From Pseudoalteromonas nigrifaciens (GTDB lineage Bacteria; Pseudomonadota; Gammaproteobacteria; Enterobacterales; Alteromonadaceae), in contig NZ_CP011036.1 of the NCBI RefSeq assembly GCF_002221505.1, forward strand, positions 62,001-126,000: 64,000 nucleotides of DNA. The letters are read 5' to 3'. The notes below the pieces were generated by a model. It was not told the origin of the DNA and did not search any database. It was given only the letters and a program-made list of their open reading frames with translations. The position numbers and the translations under genes were made by a program. Below, one piece after another: positions 1-7,263 of the stretch (within the stretch, counting starts at the first letter, position 1; every line of letters begins with the position of its first letter).

Positions 1-423
1 TTGCTGTAATTGTGGCCAAAACAAGCAGGTGATACCTAAAATGGCAAGTACAGCACCGGTATAAATTCGTTTTGAAATAGGTTTGCCAAAAAATAATCGG
101 GTATTAACTATATTCATTACTAATAGCATTGAAAAAGCAATCGAGGTCATTGCAGAGCTAAGGTGATTTTGTGCCCAGTAAAGCATTAAGTAATTTAGGC
201 CAAAGTTAAACAGGGCCAATAATACGAAAAAACCATGATCGACTAAATTAAATCGCATTTTAGGTTTTTTGTATGCCACATATAACCACATTAATAATGC
301 CGCGATTGCAAAACGATAAAATAGCGATAGTTCAACAGCAATATCGCCTAGCTGAAACTCTATGGCCAACCAGGTTGAGCCCCAAATTAAAACAGTTGTT
401 ATATATAGCGCTGCACTTTTCAA
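1..423 (-). CDS. EamA/DMT-family transporter, N-terminal part (cut by window edge)
   Basis: The first 141 residues of a drug/metabolite-transporter (EamA) protein read leftward and run off the window. An opening hydrophobic segment contains the family-typical WGSTW, and further membrane helices follow. I chose the TTG at 423-421 because a GGAGAG Shine-Dalgarno lies about 7 bases upstream and the family's N-terminal motif follows directly; no ATG fits. It is divergent from a MocR-type regulator with about 100 bp between the starts. MocR proteins often control a neighbouring divergent exporter, so this is its likely target. Substrate is unknown, possibly an amino acid or small metabolite. Confidence 0.85.
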   Translation of the reverse strand, partial: MKSAALYITTVLIWGSTWLAIEFQLGDIAVELSLFYRFAIAALLMWLYVAYKKPKMRFNLVDHGFFVLLALFNFGLNYLMLYWAQNHLSSAMTSIAFSMLLVMNIVNTRLFFGKPISKRIYTGAVLAILGITCLFWPQLQQ

Positions 424-466
424 TACTGCTCTCCAAAGTCGATTAAGCTGCTATTTTAAAGCTTAT

Positions 467-512
467 CTGTATACTTACCATATACAGAAAATGGAATATG
501 TAACCTATACAG
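467..512. promoter_or_regulatory. Candidate MocR operator: palindrome plus direct repeat of TATACAG
   Basis: The space between the EamA gene and the MocR gene holds CTGTATA at 467-473, TATACAG at 481-487 and TATACAG again at 506-512. The first two form a palindrome with a 7-base spacer; the last two are direct repeats 25 bp apart. Mixed inverted and direct repeats are a known pattern for MocR/PdxR-type regulators. The position next to both starts fits control of both genes. Binding is inferred. Confidence 0.6.
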
Positions 513-524
513 ATTGAGGGTGTA

Positions 525-1970
525 ATGATTTTAAAAGCGGTTAGCCATCAAGGTCATGAGTTTTTGTACCAGCAAGTTATTCAACTGATCAGGGATATGA
601 GTGCTCAACAGGCTTTATTGCCCTCAGAAAAACTGCCGTCTTTACGTAAAATGGCTAGCAACCTTAATATAAGTATTCCTACGGTAAAGCAGGCCTATCA
701 AGCGCTAGAGGATCAAGGGGTTATAGAGGCACGCGAAAAGTCAGGCTACTTTTTAAAAGCCGTTAACATGGCAAGCAGCTTACCAAAACGAGTTAAGCTG
801 AGCCGCGAGCCCGTGATTGTTAACAAGCAGGCGCTGATTGAGCAGGTATACACAGCCATTCATCAGGCCCATGTGGTGCCTTTTGGAGTGGCTAACCCGG
901 TTGCTGCAGCACCAACCGATAAAGCCTTAGCCAGAAATATGCGCCGAGTAATGACGCTTGCCGGTAGTAGCGCTATTAATTACGGGCCACTGGATGGTTA
1001 TGCACCGTTAAAAAAGCAACTTATTCATCGCTATTTAGACTTTGGCATTGGCATTAATATGGATGAAATGGTGATCACTAATGGTGCGCAAGAAGCACTG
1101 GCAATTGCACTCAAATGCGTAACTAAGCCCGGTGATGTAGTGGCCATAGAGAGCCCTTGCTATCACGGAATTATAGAGTTAATAGAAAGTTTAGGCCTTA
1201 AAGCACTTGAAATACCTTTATGCCCAGATAATGGTATTTGGCTAAACGATTTAGCGCAGGCGCTTAATGAGCACGATATTAAAGCGTGCTTATTTTCTAC
1301 GGCTATTAGTAATCCGGTTGGTAGTTTTATGCCAGATAAAAATCGAGAACAGCTGGTGGAATTAGTTGAAAGCCATAACGTAGTGCTCATTGAAGATGAC
1401 GTATATGGCGACCTATACTTTACACCCAAACGAGGTACACCTGCTATAGCGTATTCCAAAAAAGGCTTGGTGCTAAGTTGTTCGTCTTTTTCTAAAACGG
1501 CTGCCCCTAGTTATCGTGTTGGTTGGCTTATTGCGGGGAAATTTGCAGGGCAAGCTAGGCGTTATAAAAGAGCATTGAGTTGTTCTACCTCACTAATTAA
1601 TCAATGGACGTTATCAGAATTTGTTTTTAGCGGTGAATACGATCGTAATTTAAAAGTACTTAGGCAGCGTTTACGTACGAATAAAGAGCATATGCGACGT
1701 TGCTTACAGCAAGCCATGCCAAAAGGTACACGGATCAGCGATCCACAAGGTGGCTGTGTTATTTGGTTAGACTTAGGCTGCGAGTATGATAGCCAAAAGC
1801 TATTTTCGTTAGCGCTTGAGGTAGGTATAAGCATTACTCCAGGGTTGATATTTTCAGCTTCAAATAAATACAAAAGCTGTATAAGGCTAAGCTATGGTGT
1901 GCAGTGGGGTGAGCAAATAGAGCAAGCAATTGTCACACTAGGTAAACTTACCTTACTAGCAAAAAAGTAG
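525..1970 (+). CDS. MocR-family (GntR/aminotransferase) transcriptional regulator
   Basis: 481 residues, the usual MocR length. Residues about 10-80 form a GntR-type winged helix-turn-helix (LPSLRKMASNLNISIPTVKQ), and about 110-475 form a fold-type I aminotransferase domain. The PLP-lysine motif SSFSKTAAPSYRVGW is intact, as are the family motifs NYGPLDGYAPLK and NGAQEAL. Such proteins use PLP or its adducts as an effector and rarely catalyse transamination. The ATG at 525 follows GAGGG at about 5 bases. It is divergent from an EamA exporter and preceded by TATACAG repeats that probably serve as its operator. The effector is not predictable from sequence. Confidence 0.9.
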   Translation: MILKAVSHQGHEFLYQQVIQLIRDMSAQQALLPSEKLPSLRKMASNLNISIPTVKQAYQALEDQGVIEAREKSGYFLKAVNMASSLPKRVKLSREPVIVNKQALIEQVYTAIHQAHVVPFGVANPVAAAPTDKALARNMRRVMTLAGSSAINYGPLDGYAPLKKQLIHRYLDFGIGINMDEMVITNGAQEALAIALKCVTKPGDVVAIESPCYHGIIELIESLGLKALEIPLCPDNGIWLNDLAQALNEHDIKACLFSTAISNPVGSFMPDKNREQLVELVESHNVVLIEDDVYGDLYFTPKRGTPAIAYSKKGLVLSCSSFSKTAAPSYRVGWLIAGKFAGQARRYKRALSCSTSLINQWTLSEFVFSGEYDRNLKVLRQRLRTNKEHMRRCLQQAMPKGTRISDPQGGCVIWLDLGCEYDSQKLFSLALEVGISITPGLIFSASNKYKSCIRLSYGVQWGEQIEQAIVTLGKLTLLAKK

Positions 1971-2024
1971 CCTAATTTAAAGGGGATCAACAGCTTGTAA
2001 CAAGTTTTTCGGCACAATAAAAAA

Positions 2025-2051
2025 CAGCCGTTAAGTTAAGCGTAACGGCTG
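2025..2051 (-). terminator. Hairpin terminator for yggN
   Basis: The arms CAGCCGTTA (2025-2033) and TAACGGCTG (2043-2051) form a 9-bp stem. Read leftward, it is followed by a run of T. It lies between the converging ends of the MocR gene and yggN and suits the leftward yggN transcript. Confidence 0.7.
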
Positions 2052-2091
2052 CAAAGGGATGTTAAATAATTACCTAAGTGAAGTTTGTAAA

Positions 2092-2886
2092 CTAGTTTTG
2101 TTTAAAGCTAAATAATTGGTAACCTTTAAGTTCAGGTACTTGTACTACTAGCTGTTCTTCTTGTTTAGCTATATTGGCAAAATTTTCGCATAAGGCATTG
2201 GCACGTTTTTCGAGCGCATCGGCATGCTGCTCTACTTTTTCTTCTATTTGCGTACCCATATTTTCCATACGTTGTTCAAAGGCTTGCATGTCGCCTCCTG
2301 AGCCAAGTAATTCAGAACCTAAAGCAACTAAAATACTCCCCATAGATTGCATTACAGCAGACTCAACAGCGGTCTCTATTTGTTGTTCAAACTGCTGCTC
2401 AAAGTTTTCACCAAATTGGTTAAAGCTTTGCTGGCCCATAACAAAGGTATCTTGTTGATAAAAAGTATTTTGTACTTCAAGTTTAATGTCGTCCATTAAC
2501 GATGAGATATTATCGAGGCCATCAATATTAAAAGCATTAGCAACTTCTTGCAGTGCAACACCTGCAATTTTAACGCCTTCTAAGGCTATATTTGCTACTT
2601 CGGGTAATTGCGTGCGTAAACTATCTGAATATTGAGTTAGCGCCTTTTGCTGGGAATGATTAAGCGCTACCGATTCACCATTAATGGTTAAATTGCCATT
2701 GGTATTAAATTGCATAGTTTGCTTATTGGCGGTAAAAATCTCTAGTTCGTCAGGCTTAATACGTACATCATTTTTAAATTCTACATTACATTGCTCATTA
2801 TTAAATGACACTGTTGAATCGTTATCATTATGTGCCACAACGGCAGGTGCACATATTAAAGTGCTCATTAATAGTAATTTTTTCAT
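2092..2886 (-). CDS. YggN-like DUF2884 periplasmic protein
   Basis: 264 residues starting with a clear signal peptide (MKKLLLMSTLICAPAVVA) that predicts export to the periplasm. The mature part carries the DUF2884/YggN pattern: an early Cys-containing segment (NNEQCNVEFKNDV), an ING segment, a long amphipathic helical middle and a late Cys (about residue 233). The two Cys could form a disulfide. The helical region around residues 155-235 is rich in Gln and Glu and probably coiled coil. Function is unknown for the family. It is a single gene with its own terminator. Confidence 0.8.
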   Translation of the reverse strand: MKKLLLMSTLICAPAVVAHNDNDSTVSFNNEQCNVEFKNDVRIKPDELEIFTANKQTMQFNTNGNLTINGESVALNHSQQKALTQYSDSLRTQLPEVANIALEGVKIAGVALQEVANAFNIDGLDNISSLMDDIKLEVQNTFYQQDTFVMGQQSFNQFGENFEQQFEQQIETAVESAVMQSMGSILVALGSELLGSGGDMQAFEQRMENMGTQIEEKVEQHADALEKRANALCENFANIAKQEEQLVVQVPELKGYQLFSFKQN

Positions 2887-3274
2887 ATTTATTCTCAGTT
2901 TTTTATTGATGATAAATAAGTAATAACAAGTTTAGTGCCAATGTTTTTTTATTATATTAAACAATAGGTTGGTTTTATTTTTAGTATTGTCTATAGCAAA
3001 GGTTTATTATAAAAAAACTATTTTTTAGTCAAATTGGCTAAAGCTAGAGCAGTAATTAATTTTATTTATCGATACGATAAAAAACTCTCACTTTCCATAA
3101 AGCGAATTTAGCGCTATTTATTCACAGTATTGACATGGAGGCTATTTAAGATAGCTACATGGCTTTATTTTGGCGCTAAACTGCATTGCACTTTATGTGT
3201 CGAACATTTTAATTTTACCAATTATTGCGATTATAAAATCCTTGGTTGGTCTCAAACACTTTATGGAGTGGGTT
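2887..3274. other. AT-rich intergenic region
   Basis: About 390 bp between the yggN start and the small PA3496-like gene. It is very AT-rich. A TTGACA lies at 3130-3135 with only a weak matching -10, and TATAAA occurs at 3232-3237, about 40 bp before the small gene. I see no convincing ORF or RNA hairpin with a T-run here. Confidence 0.5.
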
Positions 3275-3460
3275 GTGGGTAAGACATTTAGTTACGATGC
3301 GCTAGATGACGATTTTGTTGAAGACGAGTACGAAATGCTCGGGCGTAATCAGCACGATAAGAACAAGCAAAAGGTTAAGAAAAAGTTGGAAGACTACCTT
3401 GAGCAAAAGCGCTTGCGTAAAAACCTAGGCGAAGACGATTTAAGCGATTACACCGATTAA
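3275..3460 (+). CDS. Small acidic PA3496-like protein
   Basis: 61 residues from GTG 3275; GGAG stands 6 bases upstream, which favours this start over ATG 3263 or an upstream TTG. The sequence is highly charged: an acidic N-terminus (SYDALDDDFVEDEYE) then a basic helix ending in LEDYLEQKRLRKNLG and an acidic tail. The RR/LEDYLE-RLRKEL pattern resembles the small PA3496 family, called putative envelope integrity proteins. There is no signal peptide or membrane segment from this start, so it is likely cytoplasmic. A terminator follows at 3546. Confidence 0.6.
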   Translation: MGKTFSYDALDDDFVEDEYEMLGRNQHDKNKQKVKKKLEDYLEQKRLRKNLGEDDLSDYTD

Positions 3461-3545
3461 ATTGCGCTAGTATAACTAAAGTACCAATGTGAATTAGACT
3501 CTAAATGTACGCATTTATGTATGTTTAAATTTTGATTAGATTGGC

Positions 3546-3572
3546 AATAAAGAGGCCGTGTGCCTCTTTATT
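3546..3572. terminator. Bidirectional terminator
   Basis: The perfect 11-bp arms AATAAAGAGGC (3546-3556) and GCCTCTTTATT (3562-3572) enclose a 5-base loop. It lies between the small protein gene (rightward) and glutathione peroxidase (leftward) and can serve both. Confidence 0.75.
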
Positions 3573-3586
3573 ACTTTTGAGCGGCG

Positions 3587-4078
3587 TTACTTATTACTTT
3601 GTTGCAGTGCTTTTTGAATGGTGAGCTCTAGCTTTTCTGGCTTGGTAAAGGGTGCATAGCGTTTAATTGGTGAGCCGTCTGCTGCGATTAAAAACTTAGT
3701 AAAGTTCCACTTTATTTTGCGAGTTAAAAAGCCAGGTTGTGTCGATTTCAAATAACGAAATACCGAATGAGCATGCTCTCCGTTTACCTCTACTTTAGCG
3801 GCCATTAAAAAATTAACCCCGTAGTTTATTAAACATCCTTGCTCTATCTGCTGTGCATCTCCGGGTTCTTGCTGATTAAACTGATTACACGGAAATCCTA
3901 AAATTACTAAGCCTTGGCTAGCATATTTATTATGCAAAGCCTGTAGTGACTCGTATTGGTAGGTAAAACCACACTTGCTTGCCGTGTTTACAATAAGCAC
4001 GACTTTACCAGCAAACTCGCTAAAATTAATGGTGTTACCTTGCAAACTGGTGGCGCTTAACTGATGAAACTTGTGCAT
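3587..4078 (-). CDS. Glutathione peroxidase family thiol peroxidase
   Basis: 163 residues, the normal length for bacterial GPx/BtuE proteins. The thioredoxin-like fold carries the catalytic set: peroxidatic Cys36 in NTASKCGFT, Gln66 in GFPCNQF and Trp124-Asn125 in KWNFTKF. Cys64 in FPCNQF or Cys82 could act as the resolving thiol. Bacterial members with Cys instead of selenocysteine usually reduce hydrogen and lipid peroxides using thioredoxin rather than glutathione. No signal peptide, so cytoplasmic. It appears to be a single-gene transcript. Confidence 0.92.
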   Translation of the reverse strand: MHKFHQLSATSLQGNTINFSEFAGKVVLIVNTASKCGFTYQYESLQALHNKYASQGLVILGFPCNQFNQQEPGDAQQIEQGCLINYGVNFLMAAKVEVNGEHAHSVFRYLKSTQPGFLTRKIKWNFTKFLIAADGSPIKRYAPFTKPEKLELTIQKALQQSNK

Positions 4079-4169
4079 TATTTATGCTTTACCTTATCTT
4101 TGTTGATGCTCAATTTACTCTTTTAAGTACATTGCTTAATATGGTTGTTGTATATATTAAGACTATTTT

Positions 4170-4469
4170 TTAATTTAAAATTAAAAATAATCCCATACCC
4201 GCAATCGTAGTGTAGTAAATATTATGGGTTTTATAAGCCACAATAATAGCTACTATAGCCGCACTTAAATAAGGGTTTTGCCAATTTAAATTAATGCCAT
4301 CATCGTTTAAAAATACAATAGGTACCCAAATAGCCGTAAGTACCGCTGGTGCACTAAAACTTAAAAATTGTTGCATTTTAGGCCCAACTTTAAAGGGTAA
4401 AGCGCGGTGCAAAAATAAGTAACGGGTAAAAAAGGTAATACAGGCCATTAGTAAAATAGTGGTCATCAT
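4170..4469 (-). CDS. azlD: AzlD-family branched-chain amino acid export subunit
   Basis: 99 residues with about three to four membrane helices and the AzlD-typical FTRYLFLHRALPFK near the N-terminus. It is the small subunit of the AzlCD (YgaZH-like) exporter of branched-chain amino acids in the inner membrane. Its ATG overlaps the azlC stop as ATGA, showing tight coupling to the upstream azlC. Substrate preference cannot be read from sequence. Confidence 0.85.
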   Translation of the reverse strand: MMTTILLMACITFFTRYLFLHRALPFKVGPKMQQFLSFSAPAVLTAIWVPIVFLNDDGINLNWQNPYLSAAIVAIIVAYKTHNIYYTTIAGMGLFLILN

Positions 4470-5170
4470 AAGTTGCGCTCCTTTTTAGCAGTTATTCTTG
4501 CTGTAAAGTATCCTGCGCTCATGGCCAGTAATGCAGAGCTCACCAGCCATAACTCAAATCCGGTACTTTTAAACAGTGTAGCGCTAATGCCTGCGACTAT
4601 AACTGTAACGAGTGAGGCGAGGCTTTTAACACCCGGAATAACTAAAGCTATAAATGTAGCGGCTATAGCAAAGTCGAGGCCCAAATGGGTTAAATCGGGG
4701 AGCATAGTACCAGCAACAATGCCTATAAATGTCCATAAATTCCATGCAATATAAAAGCTAAAACCGGCGCTAAGTGCGTAAATTAAACGTATTTTTGTAC
4801 GATAGGCTTTAGGGTGGTGCGAAAATGCAAACAACTCATCGGTCAATACAAAGCTTACAGGTAGACGCCAGCTCAAAGGTTGATCAATTACTTTATGACG
4901 TACCGCTAAGCCATATAAAAAATGCCGAGAGCTAATTATAAAGGTAGTAAACAAAATGGTGAGTAGTGGCGTATTTCCCGCAATTAACTCAATAGCGACA
5001 AGCTGCGCAGAGCCCGCAAACACTAATAAAGACATCGCTTGAGTTTCAAGGGCAGTAAAACCATTTTGAATAGCCAGTGAGCCACAGAGTATTCCCCAAG
5101 GGATCACCGCCAAACAAAGCGGTAACATGTCAACAAAACCTTTTAAAATTGCACGCGATGGTCTGTTCAT
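4466..5170 (-). CDS. azlC: AzlC-family branched-chain amino acid export permease
   Basis: 234 residues, highly hydrophobic with several membrane helices. Family signatures include PLCLAVIPWGILCG near the N-terminus, FAGSAQLVAIEL around residue 50 and SSRHFLYGLA around 80. It is the large subunit of the AzlCD exporter; E. coli YgaZ, which with YgaH exports valine, is a homologue. It is first in a two-gene operon with azlD (4-bp overlap). No regulator is adjacent. Confidence 0.9.
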   Translation of the reverse strand: MNRPSRAILKGFVDMLPLCLAVIPWGILCGSLAIQNGFTALETQAMSLLVFAGSAQLVAIELIAGNTPLLTILFTTFIISSRHFLYGLAVRHKVIDQPLSWRLPVSFVLTDELFAFSHHPKAYRTKIRLIYALSAGFSFYIAWNLWTFIGIVAGTMLPDLTHLGLDFAIAATFIALVIPGVKSLASLVTVIVAGISATLFKSTGFELWLVSSALLAMSAGYFTARITAKKERNL

Positions 5171-5300
5171 TTGCAGAAATATTAGCCAGTAAAATTAATT
5201 GCTTAAGTGTGCCATAAAGCATGCTTTAAATAATAGGTTTAATGCAAATCTAAACAAAGTTTGAAATAATGAAACAATAACTTAATTAGCGAGATAACTA

Positions 5301-5960
5301 ATGTTTAAAGTAAAAGTATGGGATGGCTTTGTCAGAAGCTTTCACTGGTTATTAGTGTTTAGTATTGCTGTGCTCTATTTTAGTATTGAAGAAGGTATGA
5401 TTGAACTGCACTTTATTGCTGGCTTTTTTACCTTAGCACTTATTTTAACGCGATTAATATGGGGGGTTATAGGCAGTAAAACAGCTAAGTTAAGCGCGTT
5501 AATACACTCCCCGCAAGCGGTAATAACCTCACTTAAAACTAATAAAACTCCGCTTGGGCATTCTGCGCCAGGTAGTTATATGGTGTTGTTGTTTTTTATA
5601 CTTATTATTACTCAGCTTGTTAGTGGCTTAATGAGTAGTGATGGTATTTTAACTGATGGGCCTTTAGCGCAGTACGTGTCGAGCAGTACAGTTGATTTTG
5701 CTAATTGGTTACATAGTTTAAACTTTGATATTTTACTTTATGCGATAGGTTTGCATGTTTTAGCAATTGTAATTTATAAGATTAAAGGCAAGCCTTTAGT
5801 GAAAGCGATGATCACCGGAACGAAACAACAGCCAAATGAAAAGCCAGCAATACTTACAAAAGCACCTTGGTTAGCTTGGGTCGTATTTTTAATATTGCTT
5901 GTAGTGCTTATGACAACTTGGGGCAGTGAGCCACTTAGTTATTTACTTAACTTGGGTTGA
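5301..5960 (+). CDS. Cytochrome b561-type integral membrane protein
   Basis: 219 residues with four to five membrane helices. It starts VKVWDGFVRSFHWLL, the opening of the cytochrome b561/COG3658 family. Candidate heme ligands are His15, His37, His138 and His152, placed in membrane helices as expected for a di-heme four-helix b-type cytochrome. These proteins pass electrons from the quinone pool to a soluble c-type cytochrome. The gene converges on a cytochrome c' gene across a shared terminator, so the two may be redox partners (inference). Confidence 0.85.
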   Translation: MFKVKVWDGFVRSFHWLLVFSIAVLYFSIEEGMIELHFIAGFFTLALILTRLIWGVIGSKTAKLSALIHSPQAVITSLKTNKTPLGHSAPGSYMVLLFFILIITQLVSGLMSSDGILTDGPLAQYVSSSTVDFANWLHSLNFDILLYAIGLHVLAIVIYKIKGKPLVKAMITGTKQQPNEKPAILTKAPWLAWVVFLILLVVLMTTWGSEPLSYLLNLG

Positions 5961-5966
5961 AAATAA

Positions 5967-6011
5967 AAAGGTGCCTATTTAAATCCGATTATGAATTAAA
6001 TAGGCGCCTTT
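5967..6011. terminator. Bidirectional terminator between cytochrome genes
   Basis: A 16-bp stem pairs 5967-5982 with 5996-6011 (GGTGCC against GGCGCC, one imperfect pair), flanked by A and T runs. It can end both the cytochrome b561 and the cytochrome c' transcripts. Confidence 0.8.
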
Positions 6012-6024
6012 ATTATTTAAAAAC

Positions 6025-6477
6025 TTAGTCTTTAAATTGCGTGTGGCAATCTTTACAGCCTTTGGCCCATGCGCCAAACGCTTTACCAATAACAGCTTTA
6101 TCGCCAGACTGTGCAGCTACAGCAAGTTCATCTGCGTATTGCTGAAATGCAGTTGCTTTTTTCATAAAAGTGTCGTTTTCAGCCCAAACAGCGGCAAGTG
6201 CAGCAGTATCACCCTTATCAGTACCTTCGTAAAACGCTTCCCATGGCATTTTTGCCAGTGCAGCTGCGTTATTTGCACGTGCTTTAAATTTATCTGCATC
6301 AAAAGGAATTTTGCCTTTAAGCATAGCGCCCATGTCACTAATTTGTACTGAGAGCATAGAAAATGCAGCTTGACGATATTCAATAGCGTCGCTTGGCTCT
6401 TTAAATGCAGAATTTGCTGATACGCTAAGTGCGCATGTTGATAATAATGCCCCGATAAATACTTGCTTCAATTTCAT
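6025..6477 (-). CDS. Periplasmic cytochrome c'
   Basis: 150 residues. A signal peptide (about residues 1-21, ending SVSA) precedes a four-helix bundle whose single heme motif CKDCH (Cys141, Cys144, His145) lies near the C-terminus, the hallmark of cytochrome c'. Such proteins bind NO or CO and may buffer NO or carry electrons in the periplasm. It faces a cytochrome b561 gene, a common pairing for this family. It probably depends on the standard c-type cytochrome maturation system, which is not in this window. Confidence 0.92.
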   Translation of the reverse strand: MKLKQVFIGALLSTCALSVSANSAFKEPSDAIEYRQAAFSMLSVQISDMGAMLKGKIPFDADKFKARANNAAALAKMPWEAFYEGTDKGDTAALAAVWAENDTFMKKATAFQQYADELAVAAQSGDKAVIGKAFGAWAKGCKDCHTQFKD

Positions 6478-6571
6478 TAAACTTATCCCTAGTAAAAGTT
6501 TCTAATTCTATCTTTGTATCTTAGCTGCCACTTTTATTCAAGTGAAAGCGATAGTTTGGTTTGCTTGAGGC

Positions 6572-7042
6572 TTAATCGTTAATATCGACGTCGGCGAATA
6601 TCATGCCACGGCGCATACTGCGAGTGGCTAAAAACACTTCGCAAAGTAGCGACATAAAAGCAAATATAAGCAAAGCCATAGCAGCTACAAAACAGCTACC
6701 TATCGTTACGCCTAAGTTAACTGATTGAATATGCGATAAAAATAATAACATAACAACCGCACAAACCAACAATGCACTTAACACACTCAAGCTAAATGCA
6801 AGGTGTATACAACGAGAGCGCTTTAGCAGCGCTCTTAGCTCGGTGGTTAACGACAGATTAAAGTCATCATCAGTGCTTACTTTTAGTCTACGTTCAAGCA
6901 AACGAGCTCTATCTGTTATACGCGCTAAACGGTTTGATAAAACCCCTAAAGTGGCAGCAATACCTGTAATTAAAAAGACGGGAGCAACCGCGGTTTGAAT
7001 CACTTTGGCCATGCTTAAAATATTAATTACTTCGTTATCCAT
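6572..7042 (-). CDS. DUF2721 membrane protein
   Basis: 156 residues with three predicted membrane helices (about 12-35, 80-102 and 110-135). The family feature is visible: an N-terminal helix with QTAVAPVFLITGIAATLGVLSN followed by a charged R-x-x-R-rich loop (NRLARITDRARLLERRL) that should face the cytoplasm. The function is unknown. It is divergent from the secreted protease gene. Confidence 0.8.
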   Translation of the reverse strand: MDNEVINILSMAKVIQTAVAPVFLITGIAATLGVLSNRLARITDRARLLERRLKVSTDDDFNLSLTTELRALLKRSRCIHLAFSLSVLSALLVCAVVMLLFLSHIQSVNLGVTIGSCFVAAMALLIFAFMSLLCEVFLATRSMRRGMIFADVDIND

Positions 7043-7263
7043 TTACATCTCAAAATAAGTGTTGGTTGTTTACAATCATTCACAAACTTAATTTCTTTCT
7101 TTTCCCTTTGGAATCAGTTTGTTGCTAGTGTTTTCTCTGTTTTTATGTGTTGCTTGTAACTTAAATGTAACTAAGGTGTTGCTCACGTATGGGTTTAAGT
7201 TTTATATTTAAGCCCATGGTTGAATATAGTAAATACAATAATACATAACCTATCCTAGGGGAA

